Assembly (NCBI GenBank): GCA_022828595.1
Contig: JAKGHH010000002.1
Span: forward strand, 72,140,383 to 72,204,382
DNA from: Nelumbo lutea
Taxonomy: Eukaryota; Streptophyta; Magnoliopsida; Proteales; Nelumbonaceae
DNA length: 64,000 bases
Direction of reading: 5' to 3'
The notes under the pieces were generated by a model, which did not search any database, was not told the DNA's origin, and saw nothing but the letters and a program-made list of their open reading frames with translations. The position numbers were made by a program, and so were the translations under genes. Shown one piece after another: positions 31,485-42,547 of this stretch (position 1 is its first letter; each line of letters begins with the position of its first letter).

Positions 31485-32030
31485 ATGAGAAGGGTTGGGA
31501 AAAAGGAAATGGAATATCAGATGGTCAATTCTGTGATTTCATGCATTGTAACTAAGCTGGGAAATTTACTCATTCAAGAAGTAGTTTTGTTGTCCGAAGT
31601 GAAAGACCAAGTTGAAGGGTTTCAAACTAAACTGAGGAGGATGCAATGCTTCTTAAAAGATGCAGATACAAATCAAGAAGACCGATGGGTCCATAATTGG
31701 ATTTCAGAAATTTGAAAGGATGCTCTCAAGGTGGAGACAACTACCATCAACTATATCCAAGCAGTAAAAGAAGCACAACAGAAGAGCTTTGTGAAAAGGT
31801 GTCTTTGCATTGTCAAGGAAGGTGTAGATCTCCACAACTTTGGAAAGAAAGTTGAAAAAAACCAACGGAAGATGATTAACATCTCTAGTAGTCAAGAAAA
31901 TTATGAAATTAGAAATATTGGTGAAAGAATATTATAACAGGCAGGAGGCTCTTCAGCTAAGATGCAATAACAGTTGAGATGGAGCTATTCACACGTTATC
32001 GATGAAGATGTTATTGGACGAGATTGATCC
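31485..32030 (+). pseudogene. CC-type NLR (Rx-like N-terminal domain) fragment
   Basis: NLRs are intracellular immune receptors; the N-terminal coiled-coil domain mediates signalling. The translation from ATG 31521 reads MVNSVISCIVTKLGNLLIQE, then FQTKLRRMQCFLKDADTNQE and RWVHNWISEI, the canonical Rx-N pattern. After a stop at 31713 the same frame continues to VKRCLCIVKEGVDLH and, past a second stop near 31934, to LRWSYSHVIDEDVIGRD, the linker just before the nucleotide-binding domain. The P-loop and everything downstream are missing. So only the CC domain was captured. Confidence 0.8.
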
Positions 32031-32739
32031 TCTCCTTGTCTGCCTCTGTTGATCCCTCTGCCCCTACCACATAGACTTGTCAGAGTTACGTTCCATCCAG
32101 ACGAATAAGGTATATGCTGAAGGCCTCCATGTTGTTGGTATTGTCGGTTGGACGAGGCTATTAGTTTCCCATCTGTCAACTAGTTGGACGGATCTCCCAA
32201 ACCTGAACACTCGAACTTGTCATCAAATGAACACAATGGAAATGCATTGTTACAGGTTCAAGATGCAGAACGATTGAATCGTGGTTGAACGCGATCAGGT
32301 AACCATCGGGAGAACACAAAGGGAATGATCCGTTAAGCTAGAGCATTCTCAGCTCCGTCATTGGAGAAGTTATAGGTTCGAGATGTAAAACGATTGAGTC
32401 CCCAGAAGCCGAATCACCTCAGAATAGGTGGTGTCCAAGAAAACCTAATTTCAAAGAGAAAAAATGATTGTAGTGGTGAAATTTTGGGTTTACAGTCTCC
32501 GTTACCCTGCAAAACAACTCTAGCTCTAGATCAAAGATCTCGATGCACTTAAAGTTATTCTCTCACTGTCGAGTCGCAACGGTGATTCGTTTGCCATCAT
32601 GCGATGTCGTTGGAGTAAATGCATGGAGTCCCGGTGGGGTAACCCAACGAGGAGCTTCACATACACCGAAAAGCTGGAAAATTTCTAGAAGATGCTCCAC
32701 CATCCTAAATTTGTAAAAGGGCATATGAGAAGAAACAAA
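32031..32739. pseudogene. Captured fragments, unidentified
   Basis: Minus-strand frame ending at 32563 contains MVEHLLEIFQLFGVCEAPRW and VTPPGLHAFTPTTSHDGKRI, which looks like a genuine protein segment, possibly from a WD40-like/TolB-type beta-propeller protein (weak). The phrase TTTGTAAAAGGGCA is duplicated at about 32710 and 32741. Confidence 0.4.
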
Positions 32740-32931
32740 ATTTGTAAAAGGGCAAAATAGGTATTTTGAAAAAAATATCATCTCTTTAACGTTTTCCATC
32801 TTGATTATTGACGGAAGGGAAGTATTTGTTAAATTTTTCAAAAATAGAGGGGAAGTTTTTGCTAAAATGAAACTATAGGGGAGGTTCTTATGATTGTCAA
32901 AAACTTTAGGGGAGGTTTTTGTATTTTACCC
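32740..32931 (-). repeat. Right terminal inverted repeat of the MULE
   Basis: Reverse complement begins GGGTAAAATACAAAAACCTC and matches the left repeat across about 192 bp. Confidence 0.85.
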
Positions 32932-32940
32932 TTATTTTAA

Positions 32941-33515
32941 TTGCTATGAAATTATTTTACCTAATTAAATAAATAAATGTGAAATTATTATAGTTAATGT
33001 GATATTTTACATAAGTAATTCAGTAATTTACTTAAATATTTTACTTAATACAATTATGGTAAGTTCACTAACTTAAAATTAATTTACTATTTAATTACTG
33101 ATATTTTAATTAAATAATTCATTAAATATGGTAGTTTATTATTAAATTAATTTTCCAAATAGTTTGGTAATAAATTAATAACATAGTTTACAAAAATTAT
33201 GGTAATTTTGAATAATAATTACTAGAATTATTAATATATGTATACTTAATAATTTAAGTAATTGTTAATAATAGTTTTATTATAATTACTATTATTTTAA
33301 TATTGTAAAATAACTATATAGTAATTAAAATAATAATTATAACTTAAAAAGTTCACTAAATTTGGAAATTTACTATTAATTAAGTATTTAATTAATAATA
33401 TTAATTATTTGAGTTATTAAATCCAATGATTTAAAAACTGACCTAGAACCAGAACCGTTCTAGCCACCGATTTTTGAGTCAACGGTTCGACCGCTTGGTT
33501 CGAATGGATGACCCA
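32941..33515. other. AT-rich spacer
   Basis: Almost pure A/T with TAATTA-type repeats to about 33420, then a mixed stretch with GGTTCGACC/GGTTCGAATGG. I found no gene. Confidence 0.5.
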
Positions 33516-35075
33516 TGTCAGCACCCAATTTTTGTTTAGTCATCTGTTTGAATCCCCAAAATACCCCTCTTGACCAAATTCCCAAAATTACCCCCCTTTT
33601 TCTAATTCCTAAATTACCCCTAACCAAATTGCCAAATTACCCTTCCTTCCAAAATGACCAAAATACCCTTGACTAGGTTATCCGAACTACCCCTTTAAGC
33701 AATTCCCAAATTACCCCAAACCTAATTCCCAATTAACCCTCCTTCTAGAATTACCAAAATACCCTTTCTTTCAAAATTACCGAAATACCCTTCAAATACC
33801 CCTCCTAAAATGCCCAAAAATACCCCCAACCAAATGCCCAAAATACCCTTGACCATATTACCAAAATATCCCTTGACCAAATTCCCAAAATACCCCTTGA
33901 CCAAATTCCCAAAATACCCTTGTCCAGATTATCCCTTTCTTCTAGTCTCAAATTACCCCTTGACAAAATTCCTAAAACATCCTTGACCAGATTACCCAAA
34001 TTACCCATTGGACCAATTCCCAAATTACCTCTTCTTCCAAAGTTACCGAAATACGCCTTGGACCAATTACCAAAATACCCCTGACCTAATTCCCAAATTA
34101 CCCCTCCTTCCAAAATTATCAATATCCTCCTTATTTGCCAAATTATCAAAATAACCCCTTTCCCAAGCCCCCAAATTACCAAATTGCCCTTCACTCACCA
34201 AATTCCCAAATCACTCCTTTCAACCTAAAAGACACCATGTACCTTGAAGATTTTTTTTGAAACCTCCCTCCCTCCTATTATAAATAAGAGGCACCCATCC
34301 CAAGGAGGAGCAGAGGAGAAAGGGGTGGAAGGGGGAGCTCTCTTGGTATTTTCCTTTTGAGGAGCTGCCGAACTGAGAGTTTGAGAGAGTTTTAGGAGGG
34401 AGGGGCGAAAGAAAGAAAGAGGCGAGAGAGAGTTGCAAGCTTTGACCTGCTCTGCCGTTGACCTACCACTGCTCTGCCATTGAAACCTCAACCTACCACT
34501 ACTCTGCCGTCGACCTGCTCCCACTGCCACTATCGAGTTGCCGAGCTAGGTATTCCATAACATTCATCAAGCTCTCCGAACGCAAGCTCCGCTAGTTTTG
34601 CGAATACCAGCATCATTGATCCTCGTGAAGGTCACAAGAGGTAAATCTTCTACCTCATCCTTTTCTTTTTATTTTCTAGTCTTTTCTGTTGGTTGAGTAA
34701 TAAAGTCTATTAATCTAACTTTGATTTCATTATCTCAGTTTCTTGCTATCGACGTAATCAGTTCGTCGTAGCTAGATTTCGAGTGAGAATTGGGTATTAT
34801 CTGGCATTTGGAAAAGGAAGTTGTCTCAATCTCTCCGCTCCTCAGACTTGCCAGCTCACTGCGAAGGTGGGGATTCTAATAGAAAAGGGGTGGGGATTTC
34901 ACTCTTTTGCTCAGGCCCTACATTCAAAAGGAGTGCGATCTCAATAACACCCTTCCAATTTGCTAGAAAATATGGGTTCTTCATGCGCTGAGTTGCAGTG
35001 TTTTTTGTTTTAGAAACATAATCAAATTAAAAAAAAATATCAGATAAAGAGAAATTTGGTATTCACACCGACAAG
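33516..35075 (+). mobile_element. Probable solo LTR or LTR fragment
   Basis: Begins TGTCAGCACCCAATTTTTG, a start seen in many plant Ty3/gypsy LTRs, and may end near ACACCGACA (about 35072). A TATA box TTATAAATAA lies at 34278-34287, preceded by a long pyrimidine-rich repeat array and followed by a purine-rich, then CTGC-rich leader, as in a large LTR. I found no partner LTR, primer site, or target duplication, so boundaries are tentative. Confidence 0.45.
33540..34215. repeat. Degenerate short tandem array (CCAAATTACCCC-like)
   Basis: Dozens of variants of CCAAA(A/T)TACCCC(T)TGACC and CCAAATTCCC repeat every 13-30 bp. The reverse strand therefore stays open for over 100 codons with a Gly/Ile/Leu-rich repeat (e.g. 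GYFGNLVKG), which I regard as an artefact. Confidence 0.8.
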
Positions 35076-35481
35076 AGATAGGGTGCCTAGCCCCTCAGCT
35101 CTCTCTTTTTCAATGGCCGGATGGTACGGAGTCACTATTAATCCCAAAATAATTAATCGAACACTGATGGGTGGTGATTCTATATATTTGACCATGAAGT
35201 GAACAGTTGGAGGGATATATTCCTGATGTTCATAGCCTGTTTTGATAAAAAATTAGAAAATAGAAAACAGTCAAAACCATTAACTGATTAAATGAGTCAT
35301 TTGGTTTAATCACTAAGTTAACAAATCGTTGACTAATTCAATAATTTTTGGCTAAAGACCGAATTTGGGGTAAAAGAAACCACTTGTCTGATGGTTTCCA
35401 ATCTGAACGGTCCGACTGTTTGAATCAACAGCGGTTCAAAATATTGATTAAATCTAAACTAATTGGCTGTATTTAATTTTG
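35076..35481. other. Spacer, no gene recognised
   Basis: Contains GGGTGCCTAGCCCC and GGATGGTACGG, phrases that occur near plant LTR ends, so the upstream LTR may extend further. Confidence 0.35.
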
Positions 35482-35767
35482 CCCTTAAATACATGCGGTG
35501 GAGTGCCGTTGTGCTCCTCACTTGTGGGACATGTGGCATGTTTAGAGGCAAGGTTCTATAGGAGTTGGTTCCACCTTCCACGCTCCTCGCAGGAGGAGGT
35601 TGGGCTGAGCTCACCGTACGCGACATGTCCCTCTTCATTTGAGGTCTGTGGTGTGCACCATAGTTACCCTCTATAGAAAATGGTAGTGTGACACATCACC
35701 ATTCTCCACATTGGCCATGCTAAGCAGCTCAAGTGTCATCCACATGGGTGGTTTATACTCCACCCAC
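35482..35767 (-). repeat. Partial 3' LTR of element 3
   Basis: CCCTTAAATACATG through TTGGCCATGCTAAG matches 41738-42020. The part beyond the TATA-like TATTTAAG (minus strand) is missing. Confidence 0.75.
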
Positions 35768-35850
35768 CTGTCCTTAATTAGTTTCAAGTTGAGGAAGATG
35801 TTCTATATATAGCCATTAGGAAGACGACATCACTTCGTTAATGTGTGGAC

Positions 35851-35932
35851 TGTAATCCAACTTGCTGGTTCAAACATTAAATACCAACGATTAAATTGAA
35901 GGTCACATGTAATCCAACTTGCTGGTTCAAAC
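35851..35932. repeat. 25-bp direct duplication
   Basis: The same 25 bases, beginning TGTAATCCAACTTGC, occur at 35851-35875 and 35908-35932 between the LTR remnant and the aORF. Confidence 0.8.
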
Positions 35933-36129
35933 TATGAGATATCAAGTCATGAGTCACGATCTCCTGAGCTCACGCATGTGTGTTGCGTACAAGGTGCAAT
36001 CTGGACCATTGATTGGTTTGACCTCATCATTTAAGCAAGAATGCCTATTGAAGTTCAATTGCTGTCTCATCCTTGTTTGGGGGTTTTTTCGTCTTCTATG
36101 TAAAATTTTCCTACGGTAAGTTACCATGT

Positions 36130-37852
36130 CCTCGTGTTCCTCTTCATCATGATCTTTGGGGTCCATCTTGGTAGTGAGCGGAGTAGTGAAAGTAGATCAC
36201 CTCGAGACGAGGCGGTGGAGGTGCCGGTTCTGAGTTTGATGCCAATGAAGCTGAAGTTAAGGTGGATATCCTTGAAATCGAAGCCACGGAAGATGTTTGT
36301 CAGGAGGTCGAGGTGGGCCTTAATAAGGAAGTTGAGGAGGTCCTAGCCCGAGCAGTTGTTAATCTTAGCAACATTTCTTGCACTTTGCACAAGAGTGATA
36401 TGCATAGGATATGGGAGTAGTAATCCACCCATTCGGAGTACAAGCTCAAGTGTCTGGGGAAGGAAGAGAGGGCTGACTTGCCTCGACCAGGCGAACTATG
36501 TGTATATGAGGGAAGCCTCAAAGCCGGACTTAGGTTCCCCTTGGACAGGGAATTAGTAGTTGTGATGAGAAACCAGCATGTGTTGCCTGTCCAACTAGTG
36601 TCATTCCTTTTGATACGTCGTTGGACTAAGATGTTTTGCACCACCCACAACATACTGATGATCCTCAACATTGTCCACATGCTTCTCCCTTTGAAGTACT
36701 AGAGGGGGTATTGCTACTTTTCTATTGGCCAAACTCGAAGTTTGATGTCTAGGAGTACACCTTTGATGCCTTGTTGATCCATTCAGCATGGTAATACAGT
36801 CATTGAGCTGCTGAATCTCAATGTTTGTCTTTAGACTAAAGTATACTAGCATTCACTTTATGTTTGCAGATTCTGGAATGGTGTCCCTAGAGGAAGAGTA
36901 GGAAAAGAAGGTCGAAGAATATTGTGTCCAAAGAGCCCTAGAGGCTCAAGGTTGGAGGAAGAATGTTGCATTGGGCCCGAAGGTGACCTCAGTCGTAGGT
37001 GGCTCGGGTACTCCACCACCTTGTCCACCAAAGAGACCTTGAGAAAACATGGTGACATTAGATTTCTACACTAACAAGCAGCCGAGGTCTTCTCTTCCTC
37101 GATTTGGGTCAAGGCCACCAAGGATGATGCAGGGCAGATAGGGTGCCAAATCATTTTGCGACCAGATTGGAAGGTTTAACCCACTAATACACTCAAGTTG
37201 GAGGGAGTGCCCAAGGAGGTTGCTCAAGGCATCCTACTCCCTAAGGTTGTTATTGAGATGCACGACTAGACTTTAGGGGTGATTCAGAGCATGACTATCA
37301 AGGCATCAATTTAGGTAATCTTGACAACATTATCTTTCTTTCTGTTGTGAGCTCCAATAGTCTGACTACTTTGTTTTGTAGTGTTTGGATGGTCAGTTGG
37401 TCACTCACTTGGTGAACAAGATGAGGGTGATGTCTTGATACATTGCGGGGACGAACAACAAGCTTAATAGATTGCAAAGCTAAGAGGCTATGAAGTCAGG
37501 TCAACAACTTGAAGAAGTAGCTCACAACAAAAAATAGTGAGGCTGAGGAAGCGATGGTGAAGGCGGCCACTTAAGCATGAGCTCAGGCTGTTAAGGACTT
37601 TCAAGCATTGTACCAGTACAAGTAGGAATTGGTTGTCTTTCCCACCAATTTTATATGCTCGACTTTGAACGATATAGGGGGCAAGTCTCGAGGTCATTCC
37701 CTAAGGTGACTGAGGCCATTACAGACTTTGACTCCTTTGCCCCCAAGGAGCTAGCTACGAGGAGTGAGAAGAGAGAGGATGAGGTCAAGTAGGGAAATGT
37801 TGCTAGATGGATTAAGCATGTTGATGGGGCTGATCCTTCGGCCAGGCAGTGA
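36130..37852 (+). pseudogene. Antisense ORF of element 3
   Basis: Plus-strand frame pieces include EIEATEDVCQEVEVGLNKEV, CKEERADLPRPGELC-like lead-in (actual: GKEERADLPRPGELCVYEG), and SLKAGLRFPLDRELVVVM, closely comparable to FREQLTAGLRLPFHSLLVKV of element 1. The 3' part, EEAMVKAAT and ARAQAVKDFQALYQYK, is helical/coiled-coil-like, and the frame ends with EDEVK, stop, GNVARWIKHVDGADPSARQ and a stop at 37850. Internal stops and frameshifts are frequent. Domain order is the same as in element 1, so this is the most complete relative in the window. Confidence 0.65.
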
Positions 37853-38769
37853 GAATTGGACTTTTCTTCACTGATCTTCTAAGTAATGTTGGAACGTTTT
37901 CTTCTTAATGTAATCAACTTTTGGATATTGTATAGCTTGGTATGTTGAGCTTTTTTTCCCTTTCTCTGTTTTTTCTTTTGTTTTTATTTTTTTCTTTTTA
38001 AACAAGTAAATAGCTTAATACACAGAGCTCTTTTTGAATATGTACTTGAGAGATATTAACAGAAAGAGTTATTTTTGAACTTGGTGCATTTTTCTTTATT
38101 CTTCATTTCCTTTCTTCTATCCCTCTCTAAACTTCTTACACATTGAGAAATCGAGGATGTAGTGAGTTCTAGGTTGGGGATTCTTGACTATGCATTTTGT
38201 GATGGGTATGACCAATTTTGTTGCCCGTCAGGCTCACATTGTGAGTGAGGCAATGACTCACTTTTTTCAAAGTGTGGGAGATCAGTTTTATGATGTTGTG
38301 CTTACGAGTCTGTATGAGGACTTGTTGAGGACAGTGGTTGGTTTCTAGCTAGCTCGGTCAACCCTGGTGTGGGACTAGGGGGTAGTCTTGTTAGTCTTTG
38401 GTCTTCTAAGGCCGATCTAACTAGGTGATTGGCAGAGTCTAGGTTGGTTGGTCTCAGATTGTGATCGGTCAGGTTGCCATTCCCATCGAGCCTAACCCAT
38501 GTTAGGTCTTATGAAGAGATCTATGCTTAATGTTATTGGTTCTTAGTAGGGTCAACATTGTAAATGCTCAGTATGTGCAATTCCGTGAGTGCTCGGCAAC
38601 ACCACACCATGTATTTTCGAATTAGTGAAAAGAATAAGAGATATATTGTTGATAAATGATAGTTACAATGCTTAGGGCCATTGTTAAGGTCGACGCCTCT
38701 TATTGATAGTATATCTTCAAATTTGTAGAGTTCCAGGTGTGCAGTACAACATTTTTGCTAAGGTCTTCT
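37853..38769. other. Element 3 interior between aORF and integrase
   Basis: Convergent 3' flanks. 37900-38110 is T-rich like a 3' UTR (GTTTTTATTTTTTTCTTTTT). No coding match recognised. Confidence 0.5.
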
Positions 38770-40080
38770 AACTAGTAAGAGCTTAATCCCAACGTCTTAC
38801 TGACCATGCAAGGGCCTTTCTAGTTTGGTCCTAACTTGCCAACGCCAGGCTTGGGTATGATGACATTTCTCAATATGAGGTTTCCAACTCTAAATTATTT
38901 GTTAAAGACCCATTTGTTGGTAAGTGGCCATTCTGATCTAAGCTCAGTCTATAGTCCCTTCCAAAATTTCAAAGTTGGCCCAAAGTCTTTCACTATTTGT
39001 AGCTTGATCATAGTGCTCAGTTTGGAATGTAGGAGTGCCAATCTCAACTGGAAAAACTATCTTTGCACCAAAAGTCAAGCTGAAGGCATTTTTCCCATGG
39101 CAATCCTAATGGTCATACGATATGCCCAAAGGACGCTTGATATGCTACGTACAAATTGTTTCCACATCTCTACCCATGGGGCATTGTAGTTGCACATTAG
39201 GCATATTTACCTTTCATTTATAGGGATATGATCCGAATACACAACAGTGATATACCATGGGTATAGATGTGGGAACATTTTGTGGGTAATAGATCAAGAG
39301 AGTGGCTTGCAAGTTCTTTAATCCATTGTCCCTTACTCGATCTAATTATGCTTTAGGTCCATGTAAGGGAGTGTAGTTTGTAATTTTGATCTAGTTGTTG
39401 CTTGACAATGGACGTTTGTGAATCATTATTCTGTGCCGAACTCTTTGTGGAAGTTCTTAAACTTCCCGTCCGTGAATTGAATCCCATTGTTTGTAATAAG
39501 TACCCAAGGTATGTTGTCGAGTAAATAAATGATTGAACTTCAGAGGAACCCCTAGGCGTTCTTGACTGTGATCTATGGTAGGGGATTGGCTTTGACCCAC
39601 TTTATGAAGTAGTCAATGGTGACATGTAAGAACATTTTTTGGCCAGTTACAGTGGGAACACATAGAAGATGTCCATCTCCCATTGGGCAAAGGGCCACGG
39701 ACTTGTGATCGATGTTAAGGGGACCACATGCTAATGAGGTATGTGCTGAGTGCCTTTGATAGAAGTTATACTTTTTGACAAATAATGTTGTATCTTGTTT
39801 CATGGTCAACTAGAAATACCCTTGCTGAAGAGCCTTATAGACTAGTGCTTGTCTTCTAAGGTGATCTCCTTACATATGGATTTACAATAGCACATAGTCT
39901 ACTTTGTTAGGGCAAAGGCATCTTGTGTAAAGCAAAGCAAAGTGTGTGATCTCCTATACAAAATCTCTTCATATGATGCAGTACCCATCTTCCTTGTATG
40001 CAATCTTCTTGGCCTTCACTCAGTTCTTTGGGAGTATGTCGTCATGTAAATAGTTAAAAATAGGGTCTTTCTAGGTCAGC
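38770..40080 (-). pseudogene. Element 3 integrase
   Basis: VTIDYFIKWVKANPLP (39573-39620) corresponds to VAVDYFTKWIEAEPLA of element 1, downstream of the first catalytic position. At about 38900-38800 the C-terminal block VGNLILRNVIIPKPGVGKLG is recognisable on the minus strand. Frameshifts and stops separate the blocks. Confidence 0.75.
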
Positions 40081-40129
40081 TAAGAGTTAATGGGTTGCAA
40101 CGCATGCTAAAGTGCCTTGATGATGCTAG

Positions 40130-40510
40130 GTTGGGGAAGAGTATCTACACGGACCATACCATAGGAGGTTGAAGTAAGTGCTTTAGTCCAATGATGAGCT
40201 CTTTGACATTTTCTGAGTAGTATACCATGGTAGTCTCCTGAGCTTCGAACTCGTTGTTGATTTGGTTCATGACAAATTGAAGATCACTGAGAATTCTACA
40301 TGCTCTACTTCAACCTCCTATGGTAGCTAGATACCTATGATGAGGGCCTTATACTCTACCTTATTGATGGAAGCCTTGAACTCAAACTAGAGAATGTACT
40401 TGAGAATGGTGTTTTCTGGTTTAAAGAGTAGGCTAGCATCGCTACTTTGTTGATTCGATAAAATATTCATGTGGAGAGTTTAGGTTAATGAAGCTCTTCA
40501 GTATGAGCCA
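40130..40510 (-). pseudogene. Element 3 second RNase H domain
   Basis: ILSDLQFVMNQINNEFEAQE matches ICSDSQLVVNQITGEYEARE of element 1. The catalytic Asp-containing SD motif survives; the first catalytic block is hard to trace. Confidence 0.65.
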
Positions 40511-40519
40511 AGGTGAAGA

Positions 40520-41470
40520 TGTACTTTGCAATGAAGCCAACTGATGCCTAAGCTTTGATGGCGGGCTGAGGTGTACTCAAGGTCAAACCCACTAAGATCA
40601 ACTGCTCATCTAATCAATTTGCTCAAGATCTTAGGTTTCTACAACACCTGCCCAAGGTGTTGGTCAGTGAGAATGAGAATCTTATGGACCTAGAAGTAGT
40701 GTCGGAGCTTGCGTGCTAAGGTCACACGAGCTAGAACTATTTTTTCTAAGTTTGGGTGCCTATCCTCAGTGTTTTATAGCACCTCGTTGGCATAATAAAT
40801 GGGTTTCTACATGCCATCTTCTTTGACGAGGACTGCACTAACCACTTTGTCTCTAGCAAAGACATACATGAGCAACTTGCCACTGGAGCCTGGTTTCGTC
40901 AATAGAGGGGGCAAGCACAAATATTTCTTTAGTTGTTGGAATGTATACTCACACTCTTCAGTCCAACGAAAACCCTTTGTCTTCTCGAGAGTTTTGAAGA
41001 AAAGGAATGCATCAATTTGTGGATTTTAGCATGAATCTATTGAGTGTGGCTATCCGACATTGAGGCATTATACATCCTTGGTAGTCTAAGGAGATGGCAT
41101 ATATAGGATGGCTTGAATATTTTTTGGGTTGGCTCAATCCCCTATTTAGTCACCACAAATTCTAGGAATTTACCTGAGCTCATGCCAAAGGCATATTTGC
41201 TTAGATTTAGCTACATCTGGTAATTACAGAGGAAGTTAAAGGCTTCTTCCAGCATTCCATTTACATAGGTCTCAACATTCTTGATGATTTGGTTAACATC
41301 CTATTCACTAGTTGTTGATAGGCCGTGTTGGCATTCTTCAAGTCAAAGGGCATCACCATGAAACAATAGAGCCCTTGGTTAGTGATGAAGGTGGTCTTCT
41401 CCTGGTTTGATGGGTGCATATGGATTTGGTTGTAGCCCTAGAGCATATCCAATTTGATGCTGACTAAGTT
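40520..41470 (-). pseudogene. Element 3 reverse transcriptase (partial) and RNase H
   Basis: Minus-strand pieces: GYNQIHMHPSNQEKTTFIT, VMPFDLKNANTAYQQLVNRM (about 41420-41290), then FRWTEECEYTFQQLKKYL, PIYYANEVL and ILILTDQHLGQVL. The N-terminal RT part is missing; the sequence breaks off near 41470 shortly before the LTR. Confidence 0.8.
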
Positions 41471-41544
41471 GAGGTGGATGGGTAGTAGATAAGGTGTCTT
41501 GGTGAAATATGCATTCTGAGGTGGATCTGATGACCTATGAAGAT

Positions 41545-42050
41545 AGAAGTTAGAGGCCCCAAGGTGGTTCCCTAGGGAAGAGCACTCCAAGCTCAAGTTA
41601 GTAAAGAGAACAATGAGGCGAGTTAGTGAAGACGAGCTTGTTGTAGCAGAGCAAAGATAGAGATATGAAGAGCTTAAGAGAACTAGAGAGCAGGAGATCT
41701 AGAACGCTAGAAAATGTAGAAGAAAATACCTTGGTCAGTGTTCCCTTAAATACATGTGTGAGAGTGTTGTTGTGCTCCTCACTTTGCAAGACATGTGGTA
41801 TGTCTGGAGGTCATTCTCGATTGGCATTCTAGGAGTTACTTTCACGCTCCTCACAAGGAGGCTAGGCTAATCTCGTGTTTGATATGTTTCCCTCTTCATC
41901 TGATGTTTGCGGTGTGCACCATTGTCACCCTTCGTGGAAAATGGTAGTGCGCCACACCACCATTCACATTGGCCATGCTAAGTAGCTTAGCCAAGTGTCA
42001 TTCATGTCCACATGGTGGTTCAATTGGTGTGGTTTATATCCCCATCAATA
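41545..42050 (-). repeat. 5' LTR of element 3
   Basis: 41738-42050 pairs with the left remnant. 41545-41737 has no left partner and is taken as R-U5. The end CCCCATCA at 42050 is consistent with the TGATG start of the other elements' U3. Left boundary approximate. Confidence 0.65.
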
Positions 42051-42074
42051 TCTATTAACCTTTCTATAAGTTAG

Positions 42075-42485
42075 TAAGGGTGTCAATGGACCGGTTTTGG
42101 ACTGGACCCTGTTCAGTCCAAAATCAATTTGGACGGATTGGACGGACCAAAAAGACATTATAGATTGGACTAATCTAAAATATTTATTAGATTGGATTGG
42201 ACCTAGTCAGTTCATAATAAATTTGTATTGAATTTGGTTGGATTAAGTCAATATCCAGTCCATTGATATAAGATAAGAATATAAGTGTCAATGGACTGGG
42301 TTTGGGTTGAAACCAATCTAAATTAAAGTGAACTTGAACAAATTGGACGGTCCGAACATTGAATTGGACCATTCTAAAATGGTCCAAATTATTCATTGGA
42401 TTGGATTGGACCTGGTCCATTTGTAATGGGATCACATTGGACTGGATCGGATTGGACCAAATCTAGTTCAATCAACACCCCTTAA
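42075..42485. mobile_element. hAT-like MITE, copy A
   Basis: Starts TAAGGGTGTCAATGG and ends CAACACCCCTTAA. Flanking octamers TAAGTTAG and GAACTTAG agree at 6 of 8, as expected of an aged hAT duplication. The interior is made of GGATTGGACC-type words. On the minus strand it translates to the same pseudo-protein as copy B on the plus strand, so the two copies are homologous and inverted. Confidence 0.6.
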
Positions 42486-42547
42486 GAACTTAGGGCAGTG
42501 GCAGTACTATCCTTTCATTGTTTCTTTTGGTTACCCTAATATAAATA

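Larger units (their letters stand above)
30499..32931. mobile_element. Pack-MULE-like DNA transposon with captured gene fragments
   Basis: Long terminal inverted repeats (30499-30690 and 32740-32931) flank 2.05 kb. A perfect 9-bp duplication TTATTTTAA lies at 30490-30498 and 32932-32940, the size typical of Mutator-like elements. No transposase is present. The interior holds an NLR coiled-coil fragment and at least two other gene-like segments in different orientations. This composition is that of a Pack-MULE. The inverted repeats match at roughly 85-90% by eye, so insertion is not recent. Confidence 0.85.
35482..42050 (-). mobile_element. Ty3/gypsy LTR retrotransposon, element 3 (old, deleted)
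   Basis: LTR remnants at 35482-35767 and 41545-42050 flank minus-strand RT, RNase H, second RNase H and integrase (41470 down to 38770) and a plus-strand aORF (36130-37852). The same architecture as elements 1 and 2, but gag, protease and primer site are missing between RT and the right LTR. The left LTR has lost its outer part, so the true left boundary is gone. Stops are very frequent. Confidence 0.82.

Noticed and set aside
33490..33510. GGTTCGAATGG considered as a tRNA T-loop
   Set aside because: No acceptor, D or anticodon stems can be built around it.
33722..34194. Minus-strand frames with repeated GYFGNLVKG-like units, at first like a repeat protein
   Set aside because: They arise from the degenerate CCAAATTACCCC array; several frames are open at once and the DNA repeat explains the peptide.
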